Source: an uncultured Eggerthellaceae bacterium (GTDB lineage: Bacteria; Actinomycetota; Coriobacteriia; Coriobacteriales; Eggerthellaceae). From it: a DNA stretch of 64,000 nucleotides. A program made the translations under genes and the position numbers. Where the stretch lies: assembly GCA_934617065.1 (NCBI GenBank), contig CAKTTY010000003.1, positions 62,001 to 126,000 on the forward strand. The letters are read 5' to 3'. Positions 16,923 to 24,642 of the stretch are shown here, piece after piece. A model generated the notes under the pieces. That model saw only the letters and a list, made by a program, of their open reading frames with translations. It was not told where the DNA came from and did not search any database. Within the stretch, counting starts at the first letter, position 1. Each line of letters starts with the position of its first letter.

Positions 16923-19112
16923 CTAGCGTTTCGATCCCTGCCTTCGGATGCCGCCTTTGCTTCCAGCGGCCTTGTTCGGTCCACGGCCCTGCGGTTTAAA
17001 CGAGCTTCTTGAGGGGCTTACCTTCCCCTCCTTATCGAAACGAGCATCCTTACGCGAACGAGTGCGCCCAGATGAAGCAGGTTGAGGCTTACCCCCGCTT
17101 TCCTTTCCGCCAGAACCAGGCGCTCCACCCCTTTCGCCGTACTTACCACGCTGCAAGGAACCAGCGCTTTTACCATGATGACGCTTGCCCCTAGAGTCAA
17201 AATCGGCAGCCGTTCCCTTCGAGCGAGGCCCCGCAGCAGAGTCGCCTCCTCGCCGCTTGCCGCGTTGATCCTTGGCGCTCTTGGCTTGATTATTCGCTTT
17301 ACGTACCCCGCCTTTATCGGGACGTACCAGACATTTCTCGTCGTACCCAATAAGGTCTTCCCTGCCAGCCGCCTTCAGAGCCTCGATAACCAGCTTGCGA
17401 TTCTTTGGATTTCGATATTGGATGAGCGCACGCTGCATGGCCTTTTCATGGGGCGTGCGTGGGCAATACACTTCTTGCATAGTGCGCGGGTCAACCCCCG
17501 TGAAATAGATACACGTGGAAATGGTGCTAGGCGTGGGATAGAAATCCTGCACTTGTTCAGGGTTAAAGCCCATATCGCGGCAGAACTCAGCCAACTCCAC
17601 GGCCTCTTTCAGGGTAGAACCAGGGTGGGAACTCATAAGATACGGCACAACAAACTGCTTGAGCCCAAGCTTCTTGTTGGCTGCTTCAAAGCGCCGCACA
17701 AATTCCTGGTAGGTATCGTTGCTGGGCTTCCCCATCACCTGAAGCACTTCGTCACTCACATGCTCTGGCGCCAAGCGGAGTTGCCCCGAAACATGATACT
17801 GGGATAGCTCGTCGATGAATTCGTCGGCATGCTTATCAAGAAGCACGTAGTCAAACCGCAGGCCGCTACGAACAAATACCTTTTTGACCCCAGGCAAGCT
17901 GCGCAGCTCGCGCAGCACATTTAGGTAATCGCGATTGTCCACTTGCAAACTTCTGCAGGGCTTCGGCGCCAAACAACGCTTCCCGCGACACGCACCTTTG
18001 TCGAGTTGCTTGGGGCAAGCGGGTTTTCGAAAGTTCGCCGTCGGACCGCCCACATCGTTAATATATCCCTTGAAATCGGGGTCTTGAATGATGGCTTTCG
18101 CTTCCTCGACCAGACTTTCTTTACTTCGGCTTTGAATAATGCGGCCCTGATGGAACGCCAAGGAACAAAAAGAGCACTCGCCAATACAGCCTCGATTGCT
18201 GGTTAAGCTGAATTTCACTTCACTGATTGCAGGAATGCCACCAGCCGACTCATACATGGGGTGATAAGTTCGCTCATACGGCAAACGATACACCGCATCG
18301 AATTCCGAAGTTGAAAGCGGAGTGCTCGGTGGATTCTGAACAACGTACAGGTTGTCCTGCTCGTAGGGCTCAACCAAACATTTGCCGCTGAACGGATCAA
18401 GGTTACGGTATTGCAAACGGAAGCTTTCGGCATATTTCAGCTTGTCTGCGCGCATGCTTTCGAAGGAAGGCAGCGAAACGTACCCGTCCATCACCCCCTC
18501 AAGATCATGGGAGCGAAATGCCGTGCCCTCAATCCAGGTGATTTGACTAATAGGGATCCCCGCATTCAGGGCATCAGCGATAGCAACAATCGATTTTTCG
18601 CCCATCCCATAGCTGATCATGTCGGCTCCGCCGTCGAGCAACACCGATCGTTTCAGCTTGTCGGACCAGTAGTCGTAATGAGCCAGCCGGCGCAGCGAGG
18701 CTTCCACGCCGCCCATAATAACCGGGGTATCTTTATAGGTACGCCGAATTAGATTGCCGTAGACCACCGATGCATGGTCGGGACGCAAGCCCATTTCCCC
18801 ACCAGGGGAATAGAAATCGCGATTTCGATGCTTCTTTGCAACGGTGTAGTGGCACACCATAGAATCCATGTTTCCCGCGCTGACCAAAAACGCCAAGCGA
18901 GGTTCGCCGAACACATCAATGCTGGCGGGGTCATGCCAATCAGGCTGCGCAATAATGCCCACCTTGTAGCCATTCGCCTCAAGCAAGCGCGTGATGATAG
19001 CCATGCCGAAGGAAGAATGGTCCACGTAAGCGTCGCCGCAGACGTACACAAAATCGCACTGGTCCCATCCGCGCTCTTCCATTTCTTTACGCGTAACCGG
19101 CAAAAAGGCCAC
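16923..19112 (-). CDS. YgiQ-family radical SAM protein
   Basis: This 729-residue protein matches the YgiQ family: an N-terminal B12-binding-like/UPF0313 region (CDFVYVCGDAYVDHSSFGMA) and a radical SAM core with the CxxxCxxC cluster motif in RGCIGECSFCSLAFHQGR (about residue 310), which would hold a 4Fe-4S cluster. HPGSTLKEAVELAEF and YPTPSTISTCIYFTG are also family-typical. The reaction is not established. The start is GTG 19112, with AAAGGAGG 5 nt upstream; an in-frame ATG at 19133 would leave that SD inside the gene. The last ~110 residues form a Lys/Arg/Gly/Ser-rich disordered tail, which may bind nucleic acid (inference). Confidence 0.9.
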   Translation of the reverse strand: MAFLPVTRKEMEERGWDQCDFVYVCGDAYVDHSSFGMAIITRLLEANGYKVGIIAQPDWHDPASIDVFGEPRLAFLVSAGNMDSMVCHYTVAKKHRNRDFYSPGGEMGLRPDHASVVYGNLIRRTYKDTPVIMGGVEASLRRLAHYDYWSDKLKRSVLLDGGADMISYGMGEKSIVAIADALNAGIPISQITWIEGTAFRSHDLEGVMDGYVSLPSFESMRADKLKYAESFRLQYRNLDPFSGKCLVEPYEQDNLYVVQNPPSTPLSTSEFDAVYRLPYERTYHPMYESAGGIPAISEVKFSLTSNRGCIGECSFCSLAFHQGRIIQSRSKESLVEEAKAIIQDPDFKGYINDVGGPTANFRKPACPKQLDKGACRGKRCLAPKPCRSLQVDNRDYLNVLRELRSLPGVKKVFVRSGLRFDYVLLDKHADEFIDELSQYHVSGQLRLAPEHVSDEVLQVMGKPSNDTYQEFVRRFEAANKKLGLKQFVVPYLMSSHPGSTLKEAVELAEFCRDMGFNPEQVQDFYPTPSTISTCIYFTGVDPRTMQEVYCPRTPHEKAMQRALIQYRNPKNRKLVIEALKAAGREDLIGYDEKCLVRPDKGGVRKANNQAKSAKDQRGKRRGGDSAAGPRSKGTAADFDSRGKRHHGKSAGSLQRGKYGERGGAPGSGGKESGGKPQPASSGRTRSRKDARFDKEGKVSPSRSSFKPQGRGPNKAAGSKGGIRRQGSKR

Positions 19113-19257
19113 GGCGTTCCTCCTTTGGTTCATTCAAGCGCTTCCATTTTATCGAATGCCCCTTAGCGTGCGAAAACAAGAGCTCTAGCACAGCAAAGCA
19201 CTTCGGCATGCCGGCTCTTACCATGAAAAAGTATCGAGAGTAGACCGTACTGCCAGT

Positions 19258-19335
19258 ATCATCGCTGCACGCCTTTTGCATTTCGGCTTCAAGGGCGCAT
19301 TAGATTCGTACAGCAACCCTAATCGCATTGACTTC
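19258..19335 (+). pseudogene. 78-nt relic of a VirD4/TraG-like ATPase gene
   Basis: This stretch aligns without gaps to 21192-21269 inside the intact VirD4-like gene, with 11 differences in 78 nt by my count. It translates in the same frame as IIAARLLHFGFKGALDSYSN then PNRIDF, against IIAAHLLPFGFQGALDSYSN then PNRIDF in the intact gene. Most differences are synonymous, so it was once under coding selection and comes from a diverged homologue rather than a fresh duplication. A stop follows within nine codons, and upstream similarity fades near 19250. Confidence 0.8.
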
Positions 19336-19515
19336 GCCAGGCAAAGCCTAGCCAAATAGTCTCAATGCAACAAGATTTTCCTTCGCCCTAAAACGCAATC
19401 CGGATACAGAAGCGGAAGGGCTGCTGGGGCGCTATACCATATTTCTTTTTTTACGGTGTACCACGCATTTCCCACATTACGCATCCAGCATGTGTTACAC
19501 TTGCTTTGCACCCGA

Positions 19516-19667
19516 GGGCTAACGCCCATTTTTTAGTCGCATTCAAAGAGCGGCAAGTCGGCCCCTCCGTGATTATCGGAGCATTTTTCAGCGACTTACA
19601 TACTTCACTACAACTGAATAAGAAAAAAGATATGCAGCCCGCCAAGGGATACGTGCATCTTTTTTTC
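19516..19667 (+). other. Cluster of hairpins with T-runs (possible small RNA)
   Basis: Three elements occur in tandem on the plus strand. GGGC/GCCC (19516-19527) is followed by ATTTTTT. CTCCG/CGGAG (19565-19581) is followed by CATTTTT and enclosed by AAGTCG/CGACTT (19555-19560 and 19592-19597). A hairpin from AAAAAAGAT (19623) to ATCTTTTTTT (19667) closes the set and is the best terminator. This could be a short structured transcript or stacked terminators insulating the next operon. No family recognised. Confidence 0.35.
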
Positions 19668-19875
19668 GCTTTGGCTGTTCAGGCCTAGCTCGGTCCTATC
19701 CCGAGCTTGTCTCGGCGTACCTTGATGCATCCACCGATGCCGTGGCTTTAGTTTGACACGTCCAAAACCAAAGCTTCACGCCACTATTCCTTTCCGGCGA
19801 GTTTGCAGCAGCTTGAAAACCGCATACCACCCACCTATGCATGGCTCAGCCATGCCCAAAAGAAAGGACTAAATC

Positions 19876-20469
19876 ATGGACCAAACATCAACCTATTCCC
19901 CACTCGTAATGCAGGAAACCTCGGATGGCCTGCGTCTATACGACATACGAGACGAAATGCTCGCTTCTCGCGAAATAGAAATCACTGGCGCAATTGACGC
20001 TGGCTCGGTTTCAACCGCTATTCGCTGCCTTCTGCATCTTCAGAAAGAAGACCAGCAATTGCCTATCACCCTCTACATCAACAGCCCCGGCGGAGAAGTT
20101 CAATCCGGCCTTGCGCTGTATGACGTAATGCAGGCCGTCAGCTGCCCGATTCACACGGTATGCCTCGGAATGGCAGCAAGTATGGCAGCATTGCTATTCA
20201 TCGCGGGAGACCAACGCGAAATGCTGCCCCACAGCCGCGTCATGATTCACGACCCCCTCATCGGCGGAGGCATTGGCGGAAGCGCACTTTCGGTCAAAGC
20301 ACGAGCGGACGACCTCATGCGCATTCGCGACATCACCGCCCAGGTTTTGTCGCAGCACACCGGGATGAGCCTCGACAAAGTGTTCGAGCTCACCGCCCAA
20401 GACACCTATTTCGAAGCCGAGGAAGCCATAGAGGCGGGCTTGGCCGACCGCATCATCACGAGCCTGTAG
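19876..20469 (+). CDS. ClpP-like serine peptidase (accessory paralogue)
   Basis: This 197-residue protein is a clear ClpP-fold peptidase. The catalytic triad is visible as Ser102 in GMAASMAALL, His125 in RVMIHDPL and Asp176 in TAQDTYFEAEEA; YINSPGGEV (67-75) forms the oxyanion-side loop. Length matches ClpP. It differs from housekeeping ClpP in lacking a clpX neighbour and starting a three-gene cluster with a VirD4-like ATPase and an unknown protein (72 nt to the next start). ATG 19876 has AGAAAGGAC upstream. ClpP normally needs an AAA+ unfoldase; here the adjacent ATPase is the only candidate partner in the operon (inference). A phage-type maturation protease is an alternative origin. Confidence 0.88.
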   Translation: MDQTSTYSPLVMQETSDGLRLYDIRDEMLASREIEITGAIDAGSVSTAIRCLLHLQKEDQQLPITLYINSPGGEVQSGLALYDVMQAVSCPIHTVCLGMAASMAALLFIAGDQREMLPHSRVMIHDPLIGGGIGGSALSVKARADDLMRIRDITAQVLSQHTGMSLDKVFELTAQDTYFEAEEAIEAGLADRIITSL

Positions 20470-20540
20470 ATACCAAATAGCACATGAAGTCTGCGAGCAA
20501 GTCCCAGACTGCGCACATCAACTAAGGAGAACACACGAAC

Positions 20541-21902
20541 ATGAACAATTTCGCCGAAAACAACGCCCGTGAAGCATACCAAGGCACCATTGTGCTCACC
20601 GAGCACCACAGCGCAGATGCCGACAGCTGGAAAACAGGCATGAACAACAACATCTTGGTGCTGGGATGTTCCGGAAGCGGCAAAACCCGAAACCACCTCA
20701 AGCCAAACCTCATGCAATGCAACGGTTCGTATATCGTGCTGGACACCAAGGGGAGCCTTTACGATGAAATGGGCGCTTTTCTTGCGCTGCAAGGTTACCA
20801 AGTAGATCAGCTAAACTTCACCACCATGGGCGGAACTTGCGGCTACGACCCGTTACACCAAGTCCGCTTCCAAGATGGCAGGCCCAACCAGCAAGACATC
20901 ATCGCTATTGCAAGCGCGATCTGCCCCCAGGAAGCGCAAAAATCCGATCCGTTTTGGGGGCTTGCCGCAGCCAACTATCTTTCAAGCTATATTGCCTACG
21001 TATTCGAAGCACTTCCCGAAGACGAGTGGAGCATGGCTTCCGTTATAAAGCTCTTCGAAAAGGGAGGCCGCGTAATCCAGAACCTATTCGGTGACCTGGA
21101 GAAGCACAATCCCGGCAGCTACGCTGTCTCCCTCTACAACCGATCAAAGGCCACGTGCGGCGCAGAGAAAATGCACTCAAGCATTATGGGCATCATCGCT
21201 GCGCATCTTCTGCCTTTCGGCTTCCAGGGTGCATTGGATTCGTACAGCAATCCAAATCGCATTGATTTCAGCTCATTCGGGCGCGAAAAACGAGCCCTGT
21301 TCGTTACCGTCGATGACCTTGATCACAGCCTCGAGGGGCTAACAAGCCTATTTGTCCAGCAGGCCTTCACTCATTTATGCGCCAGCGCCGATCACGATTA
21401 CGCCGACCATAAGCTCCCCGTTCCCGTTCGCTTTATCTTGGACGATTTCGCGAATTTGAATCTCCCCCATATTGATGACGTGCTTGCGGTTATTCGAAGC
21501 CGTGAAATCAGCGCGACCATCATCTGTCAAACCGTAAGCCAGCTCGAGGCGCGATACGACACGGCTACCGCAAACTCCATTATCGGCAATTGCGACCGCC
21601 ACCTGCTTCTAGCGGTCCAAGACGAAGCAACCGCCCGCTACTTCAGCCTCAGGGCCAACAAACCAGCGTTCGCCCTGCTCGAAACGCCCGCTGATTCCTG
21701 GTGGTATTTCGAACGAGGCAAACGCGGCGTGCGCGACAACGCCTACCGTCTCGAGGAACACCCCGAGTACCCCTTTCTTCAGGCTATTTGCGAATGCAAA
21801 CATCAAATAAGCCAAGATGGCCAATTCAAGCTCCGCTTTGAAGAGGAAGCGGCTCTGGCCAACGAAGGCATCACCATAAACACCGATTTCTTCGCCGCTT
21901 AA
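20541..21902 (+). CDS. VirD4/TraG-like coupling-protein ATPase, no transmembrane domain
   Basis: This 453-residue protein resembles type IV coupling proteins, hexameric ATPases that feed DNA or protein to type IV secretion channels. Walker A is LGCSGSGKTRNHLKPNL (residues 41-57), followed by YIVLDTKGSLYDEMG; Walker B is RFILDDFANL (about 296-305). RSREISATIICQTVSQLEAR and FSLRANK are typical of the C-terminal half. The two N-terminal membrane helices of classical VirD4/TraG are absent: only about 35 hydrophilic residues precede Walker A, so the protein should be soluble. SD TAAGGAGAA precedes the ATG. No relaxase, VirB4 or other transfer gene is nearby. A relic of a related gene lies 1.3 kb upstream. 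Confidence 0.85.
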   Translation: MNNFAENNAREAYQGTIVLTEHHSADADSWKTGMNNNILVLGCSGSGKTRNHLKPNLMQCNGSYIVLDTKGSLYDEMGAFLALQGYQVDQLNFTTMGGTCGYDPLHQVRFQDGRPNQQDIIAIASAICPQEAQKSDPFWGLAAANYLSSYIAYVFEALPEDEWSMASVIKLFEKGGRVIQNLFGDLEKHNPGSYAVSLYNRSKATCGAEKMHSSIMGIIAAHLLPFGFQGALDSYSNPNRIDFSSFGREKRALFVTVDDLDHSLEGLTSLFVQQAFTHLCASADHDYADHKLPVPVRFILDDFANLNLPHIDDVLAVIRSREISATIICQTVSQLEARYDTATANSIIGNCDRHLLLAVQDEATARYFSLRANKPAFALLETPADSWWYFERGKRGVRDNAYRLEEHPEYPFLQAICECKHQISQDGQFKLRFEEEAALANEGITINTDFFAA

Positions 21903-21912
21903 GGAGGCACCT

Positions 21913-22488
21913 ATGAACCCGAACCAGAACAAGTGCACTCTTGATCAGCTTCTTGAGCATGCAGAATCCCAAGCCCTCGAAGACCGGCAAGCAAGGTTTC
22001 GCGCCGAGCGCTTAAAGGAGTTCAAAGGATCAGATATCTATCTGGACAACGCAAGCTCCATGATCGAACTCGTTGAACCCTTGCGGCAACTGCTGCCCAC
22101 CAAAGAAGAGTTCGATTCCTACGCAAATGGCAAACCCCTTTCGCAAGGCAACGATAAAACGCTTGAAGGCATGCGAAGGATCAAAAACCCCGCCATCGTC
22201 ATGGTTGACGAGGCCCACCGCTGCGAAAGGGACGATTTCCACTCTTGGAGCGACATGAGCGATGAATGTTGGGAAGGGCTGCTTGAGAGCGTTGATTTTA
22301 TCAAGGACTTCTGGGAAGTAAACGAGTCTGCAAACACGCTCGAACTCGCAAAGGCCATTATCGTGCACACCGTTCTCTACGACGACGGGTTGAAAGATGA
22401 AGTATTCCATAAGGCTTCCGAAATGGTACGCATTATGACAATTCCCGCCAGCGACTTAAAAGCCTGGAAGGACAACCTTCCCGAATAG
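21913..22488 (+). CDS. Unknown acidic protein, third gene of the clpP-virD4 operon
   Basis: I do not recognise this 191-residue protein. It is acidic, predicted mostly helical, with no membrane segment or signal peptide. It begins only 10 nt after the VirD4-like stop, with a strong AAGGAGG 5 nt before ATG 21913, so it is co-translated with the upstream genes. A VDEAHR string (about residues 97-102) looks like a helicase box by chance; no Walker A or other helicase motif is present. Its position suggests a substrate adaptor, immunity or accessory factor for the ClpP/ATPase pair, but this is guesswork. Confidence 0.75.
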   Translation: MNPNQNKCTLDQLLEHAESQALEDRQARFRAERLKEFKGSDIYLDNASSMIELVEPLRQLLPTKEEFDSYANGKPLSQGNDKTLEGMRRIKNPAIVMVDEAHRCERDDFHSWSDMSDECWEGLLESVDFIKDFWEVNESANTLELAKAIIVHTVLYDDGLKDEVFHKASEMVRIMTIPASDLKAWKDNLPE

Positions 22489-22495
22489 ACAGACG

Positions 22496-22574
22496 AGCCC
22501 CGCCTTGCAAACCGCAAACCACCTCTATTAACAGCCAGGGATGGACTCAGGCACCACGCAAGACGGGGCTTTTG
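22496..22574 (+). terminator. Terminator of the clpP-virD4 operon
   Basis: AGCCCCG (22496-22502) pairs with CGGGGCT (22564-22570), and CTTGC with GCAAG just inside. The loop is about 50 nt and TTTT follows. It lies 7 nt after the last stop codon. Confidence 0.65.
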
Positions 22575-22579
22575 CCGTA

Positions 22580-22612
22580 AAGGAAGTGCGTCAGCGGACG
22601 CACTTCCTTTCG
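22580..22612. terminator. Second terminator hairpin between convergent operons
   Basis: AAGGAAGTGCGTC (22580-22592) pairs exactly with GACGCACTTCCTT (22597-22609) around a 4-nt loop. It lies between the plus-strand operon and the minus-strand nuclease gene and probably serves both. Confidence 0.75.
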
Positions 22613-22698
22613 TATGCAATGACGCTACAAAGAAGAACTCGTCGGATACGTAAAAGACCAGATGGCGCACTGTTCAGAATAGGTTTACGCAACCATTC

Positions 22699-24642
22699 CT
22701 ATTCGATACCGATTCTCACAACATCGAGGAACTCAGACAACGCATTTGCCCCGGGAGCTACCGCAGCAATGCCGTCAGGCGTGAAACGCTGCTTCAGAGC
22801 CCACGATGACTGCTGCAAACTCTCTAAATAGTACGATTGCGTCCTACCGCACAGCAACCACAGGGCATCCACCGAAGCACCCTTGACGCCACACGTTTCC
22901 AGTTTGTATTTGCGCAAGCACTCCAACATGCAACTCTTGGCATCGTTTTCCGAGCCATCGAACTTCACCGCTGACACCTTGCGGAACTTGGCGTCGAGCA
23001 CGAGCGTCCTTGTGCCTTCGCATGATTCGTGGACTATGAGGTAATCAGGCGTCCAATAAGAATCGAAACCTGCAGAGGTCAACGTGGTTCGATGCAGGGA
23101 AATACCATGTTCCTCACGCTCGTCGCCATAAATAACCGGCTGGTAATACAACGTTATACGCTCATCGCCACGAACCAGGCGAAAGACCGTTGCGACCTGG
23201 GTTTCATTTTGAAAATACCGCGAGTCAAGGCTATAGTGCGCCTGCTCAATAGGGTTAGCATCCAATGAACTGTTAGGCGAAAACCCTCTACCATGCAAAG
23301 CGGATAGCAGTTCGTAGAGCACATAATATTCGTAGAGCTTGTCCATCTTCCAGGTGTGCAGAACCATGCCATCACGCTGCATTTGAAATTCGCCAAACGT
23401 ATCCCATGCTCGCATGAGGGCATGGATTTCGGCATAAGCAGGGATTTCCTGGAATGTCTTGGTTCGCTTCGGCAGACGATAGCGAATACAGCGCACATCG
23501 GGCAGCGCACGATCAAGCGCCTTGGCTATGCTGCGCATTCTTTTGCGGAGGGCAATGGCCTTGCGCAAAAGAGGTTGCTCTCGTTCAAAGCATGTCCTCA
23601 ACATCAAGAGCGCCGGAATCAGACCCTCGCCGTCATCAAGCCCTTCCAAGCGACTGATCATAGCTTCGATACGGACAATATCATCCTGCGCTCCCTCGAT
23701 GATGCGGCCAAGCGCCGCAGCAATCTCTTCGGCATAGGACAAAAGCGCTCGATTCTCCTTGGTGTCAAATGTCTTCCTGGGGCGCTCGGTCCGCATACGG
23801 GCGGGAACAACATACCTGCCATTAATACGTAAGGGCGTTTTCGCGTCCGTTGCGTGAAGCACATCAGGATTGCTCGCCAACCAGAGCAATTCCTCGCGCC
23901 CCAAACGGCGCATTTGAAGAGGCGAAACCATGACGTTTGTCTTCACGGTACGACAATGAGCATGGGTGCAGAAATAATTGAGGTTTGCCTCGTATCCGCG
24001 AACCGCCCTTTCGCAAAGAGCAAGAAACGAGGAAAGCGATTCAGAGGAATCGGAAACCGTGCCCGACTCCACCAAGGCATATCTGCTTTCTCGAGCTTGA
24101 CCCTCGCCGAACATCCATCGAACCGCCTCGTCATCACTTCCCGAGATCAAGGCGTCAACCATACCCAGCACGGAAGCCTCTTGGTCATCCTTGTCGCAAG
24201 CACAAGCGATGTCCTTCGTTGAGAGAGCACGCAGACCTTCCCCGGCCAGACCCACCTGAAGGGAGACCGATGCGAAGCCGTAGGTCATAGAAAAAGGAAA
24301 CCACTCATCTCCCTTCTCAAAATGCAGCTGGTAAAGATGCAGCTGGGAGCCGTGGACTTCTTCAATATGGTTAGCAACCACGCGAGCGCATAGGGCTATA
24401 GGCTCCTCTCCGTTGACCGACCATAAGATGCTCTCCTCTTCGGACGAGCCGAGAGGAGCATCGGTAGCCAATAGAGCACGATACCTATGCGATTCATGGA
24501 CGATGCCTTCTGCGGCAAGGTCCAAGGAAGCGGGTGCATAGTTTTCGAGCAGAGGAAAATCAACGCGGTCGCTGCTTGATGCATCCACTAAACGCAGCAC
24601 CCAATTGTAAGAGCCTTTACGCAAAGTACTGGTAATAGCCAT
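22699..24642 (-). CDS. DUF2357 / PD-(D/E)XK nuclease, McrC-like partner
   Basis: This 647-residue protein has the layout of DUF2357-PDDEXK_7 proteins: an N-terminal beta-rich region, a helical middle with TFDTKENRALLSYAEEI, the family-typical WKMDKLYEYYVLYELL, and a C-terminal nuclease fold. Catalytic residues are visible in YWTPDYLIVH and LVLDAKFRK, the D...DxK pattern of PD-(D/E)XK enzymes. ATG 24642 is chosen over an in-frame upstream codon at 24675 because family-like sequence starts there; either way it overlaps the end of the McrB-like gene (26 nt from 24642), implying coupled translation. It is inferred to be the DNA-cleaving subunit of a McrBC-like restriction system driven by the upstream ATPase. 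Modified-DNA preference is unknown. Confidence 0.82.
   Translation of the reverse strand: MAITSTLRKGSYNWVLRLVDASSSDRVDFPLLENYAPASLDLAAEGIVHESHRYRALLATDAPLGSSEEESILWSVNGEEPIALCARVVANHIEEVHGSQLHLYQLHFEKGDEWFPFSMTYGFASVSLQVGLAGEGLRALSTKDIACACDKDDQEASVLGMVDALISGSDDEAVRWMFGEGQARESRYALVESGTVSDSSESLSSFLALCERAVRGYEANLNYFCTHAHCRTVKTNVMVSPLQMRRLGREELLWLASNPDVLHATDAKTPLRINGRYVVPARMRTERPRKTFDTKENRALLSYAEEIAAALGRIIEGAQDDIVRIEAMISRLEGLDDGEGLIPALLMLRTCFEREQPLLRKAIALRKRMRSIAKALDRALPDVRCIRYRLPKRTKTFQEIPAYAEIHALMRAWDTFGEFQMQRDGMVLHTWKMDKLYEYYVLYELLSALHGRGFSPNSSLDANPIEQAHYSLDSRYFQNETQVATVFRLVRGDERITLYYQPVIYGDEREEHGISLHRTTLTSAGFDSYWTPDYLIVHESCEGTRTLVLDAKFRKVSAVKFDGSENDAKSCMLECLRKYKLETCGVKGASVDALWLLCGRTQSYYLESLQQSSWALKQRFTPDGIAAVAPGANALSEFLDVVRIGIE

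Larger units (their letters stand above)
19113..19875. other. Gene-poor junction of the accessory region
   Basis: About 760 nt without an intact gene. It contains a relic of a VirD4-like gene (19258-19335), a cluster of hairpins with T-runs (19516-19667), and a hairpin AGCTCGG/CCGAGCT around 19688-19708. A TTGACA occurs near 19753 upstream of the clpP-like gene, but no good -10 is found at the right distance. Confidence 0.6.

Noticed and set aside
20541..21902. Evidence for an integrated conjugative element
   Set aside because: Only a coupling-type ATPase is present; no relaxase, VirB4, integrase or attachment repeats were found in the window.
22195..22215. DEAH-box helicase motif in the unknown third gene of the clpP operon
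   Set aside because: Only the four-residue string is present; Walker A and other helicase motifs are absent.
23356..23832. 158-codon plus-strand frame
   Set aside because: Antisense to the DUF2357 nuclease gene, without SD or recognisable features.
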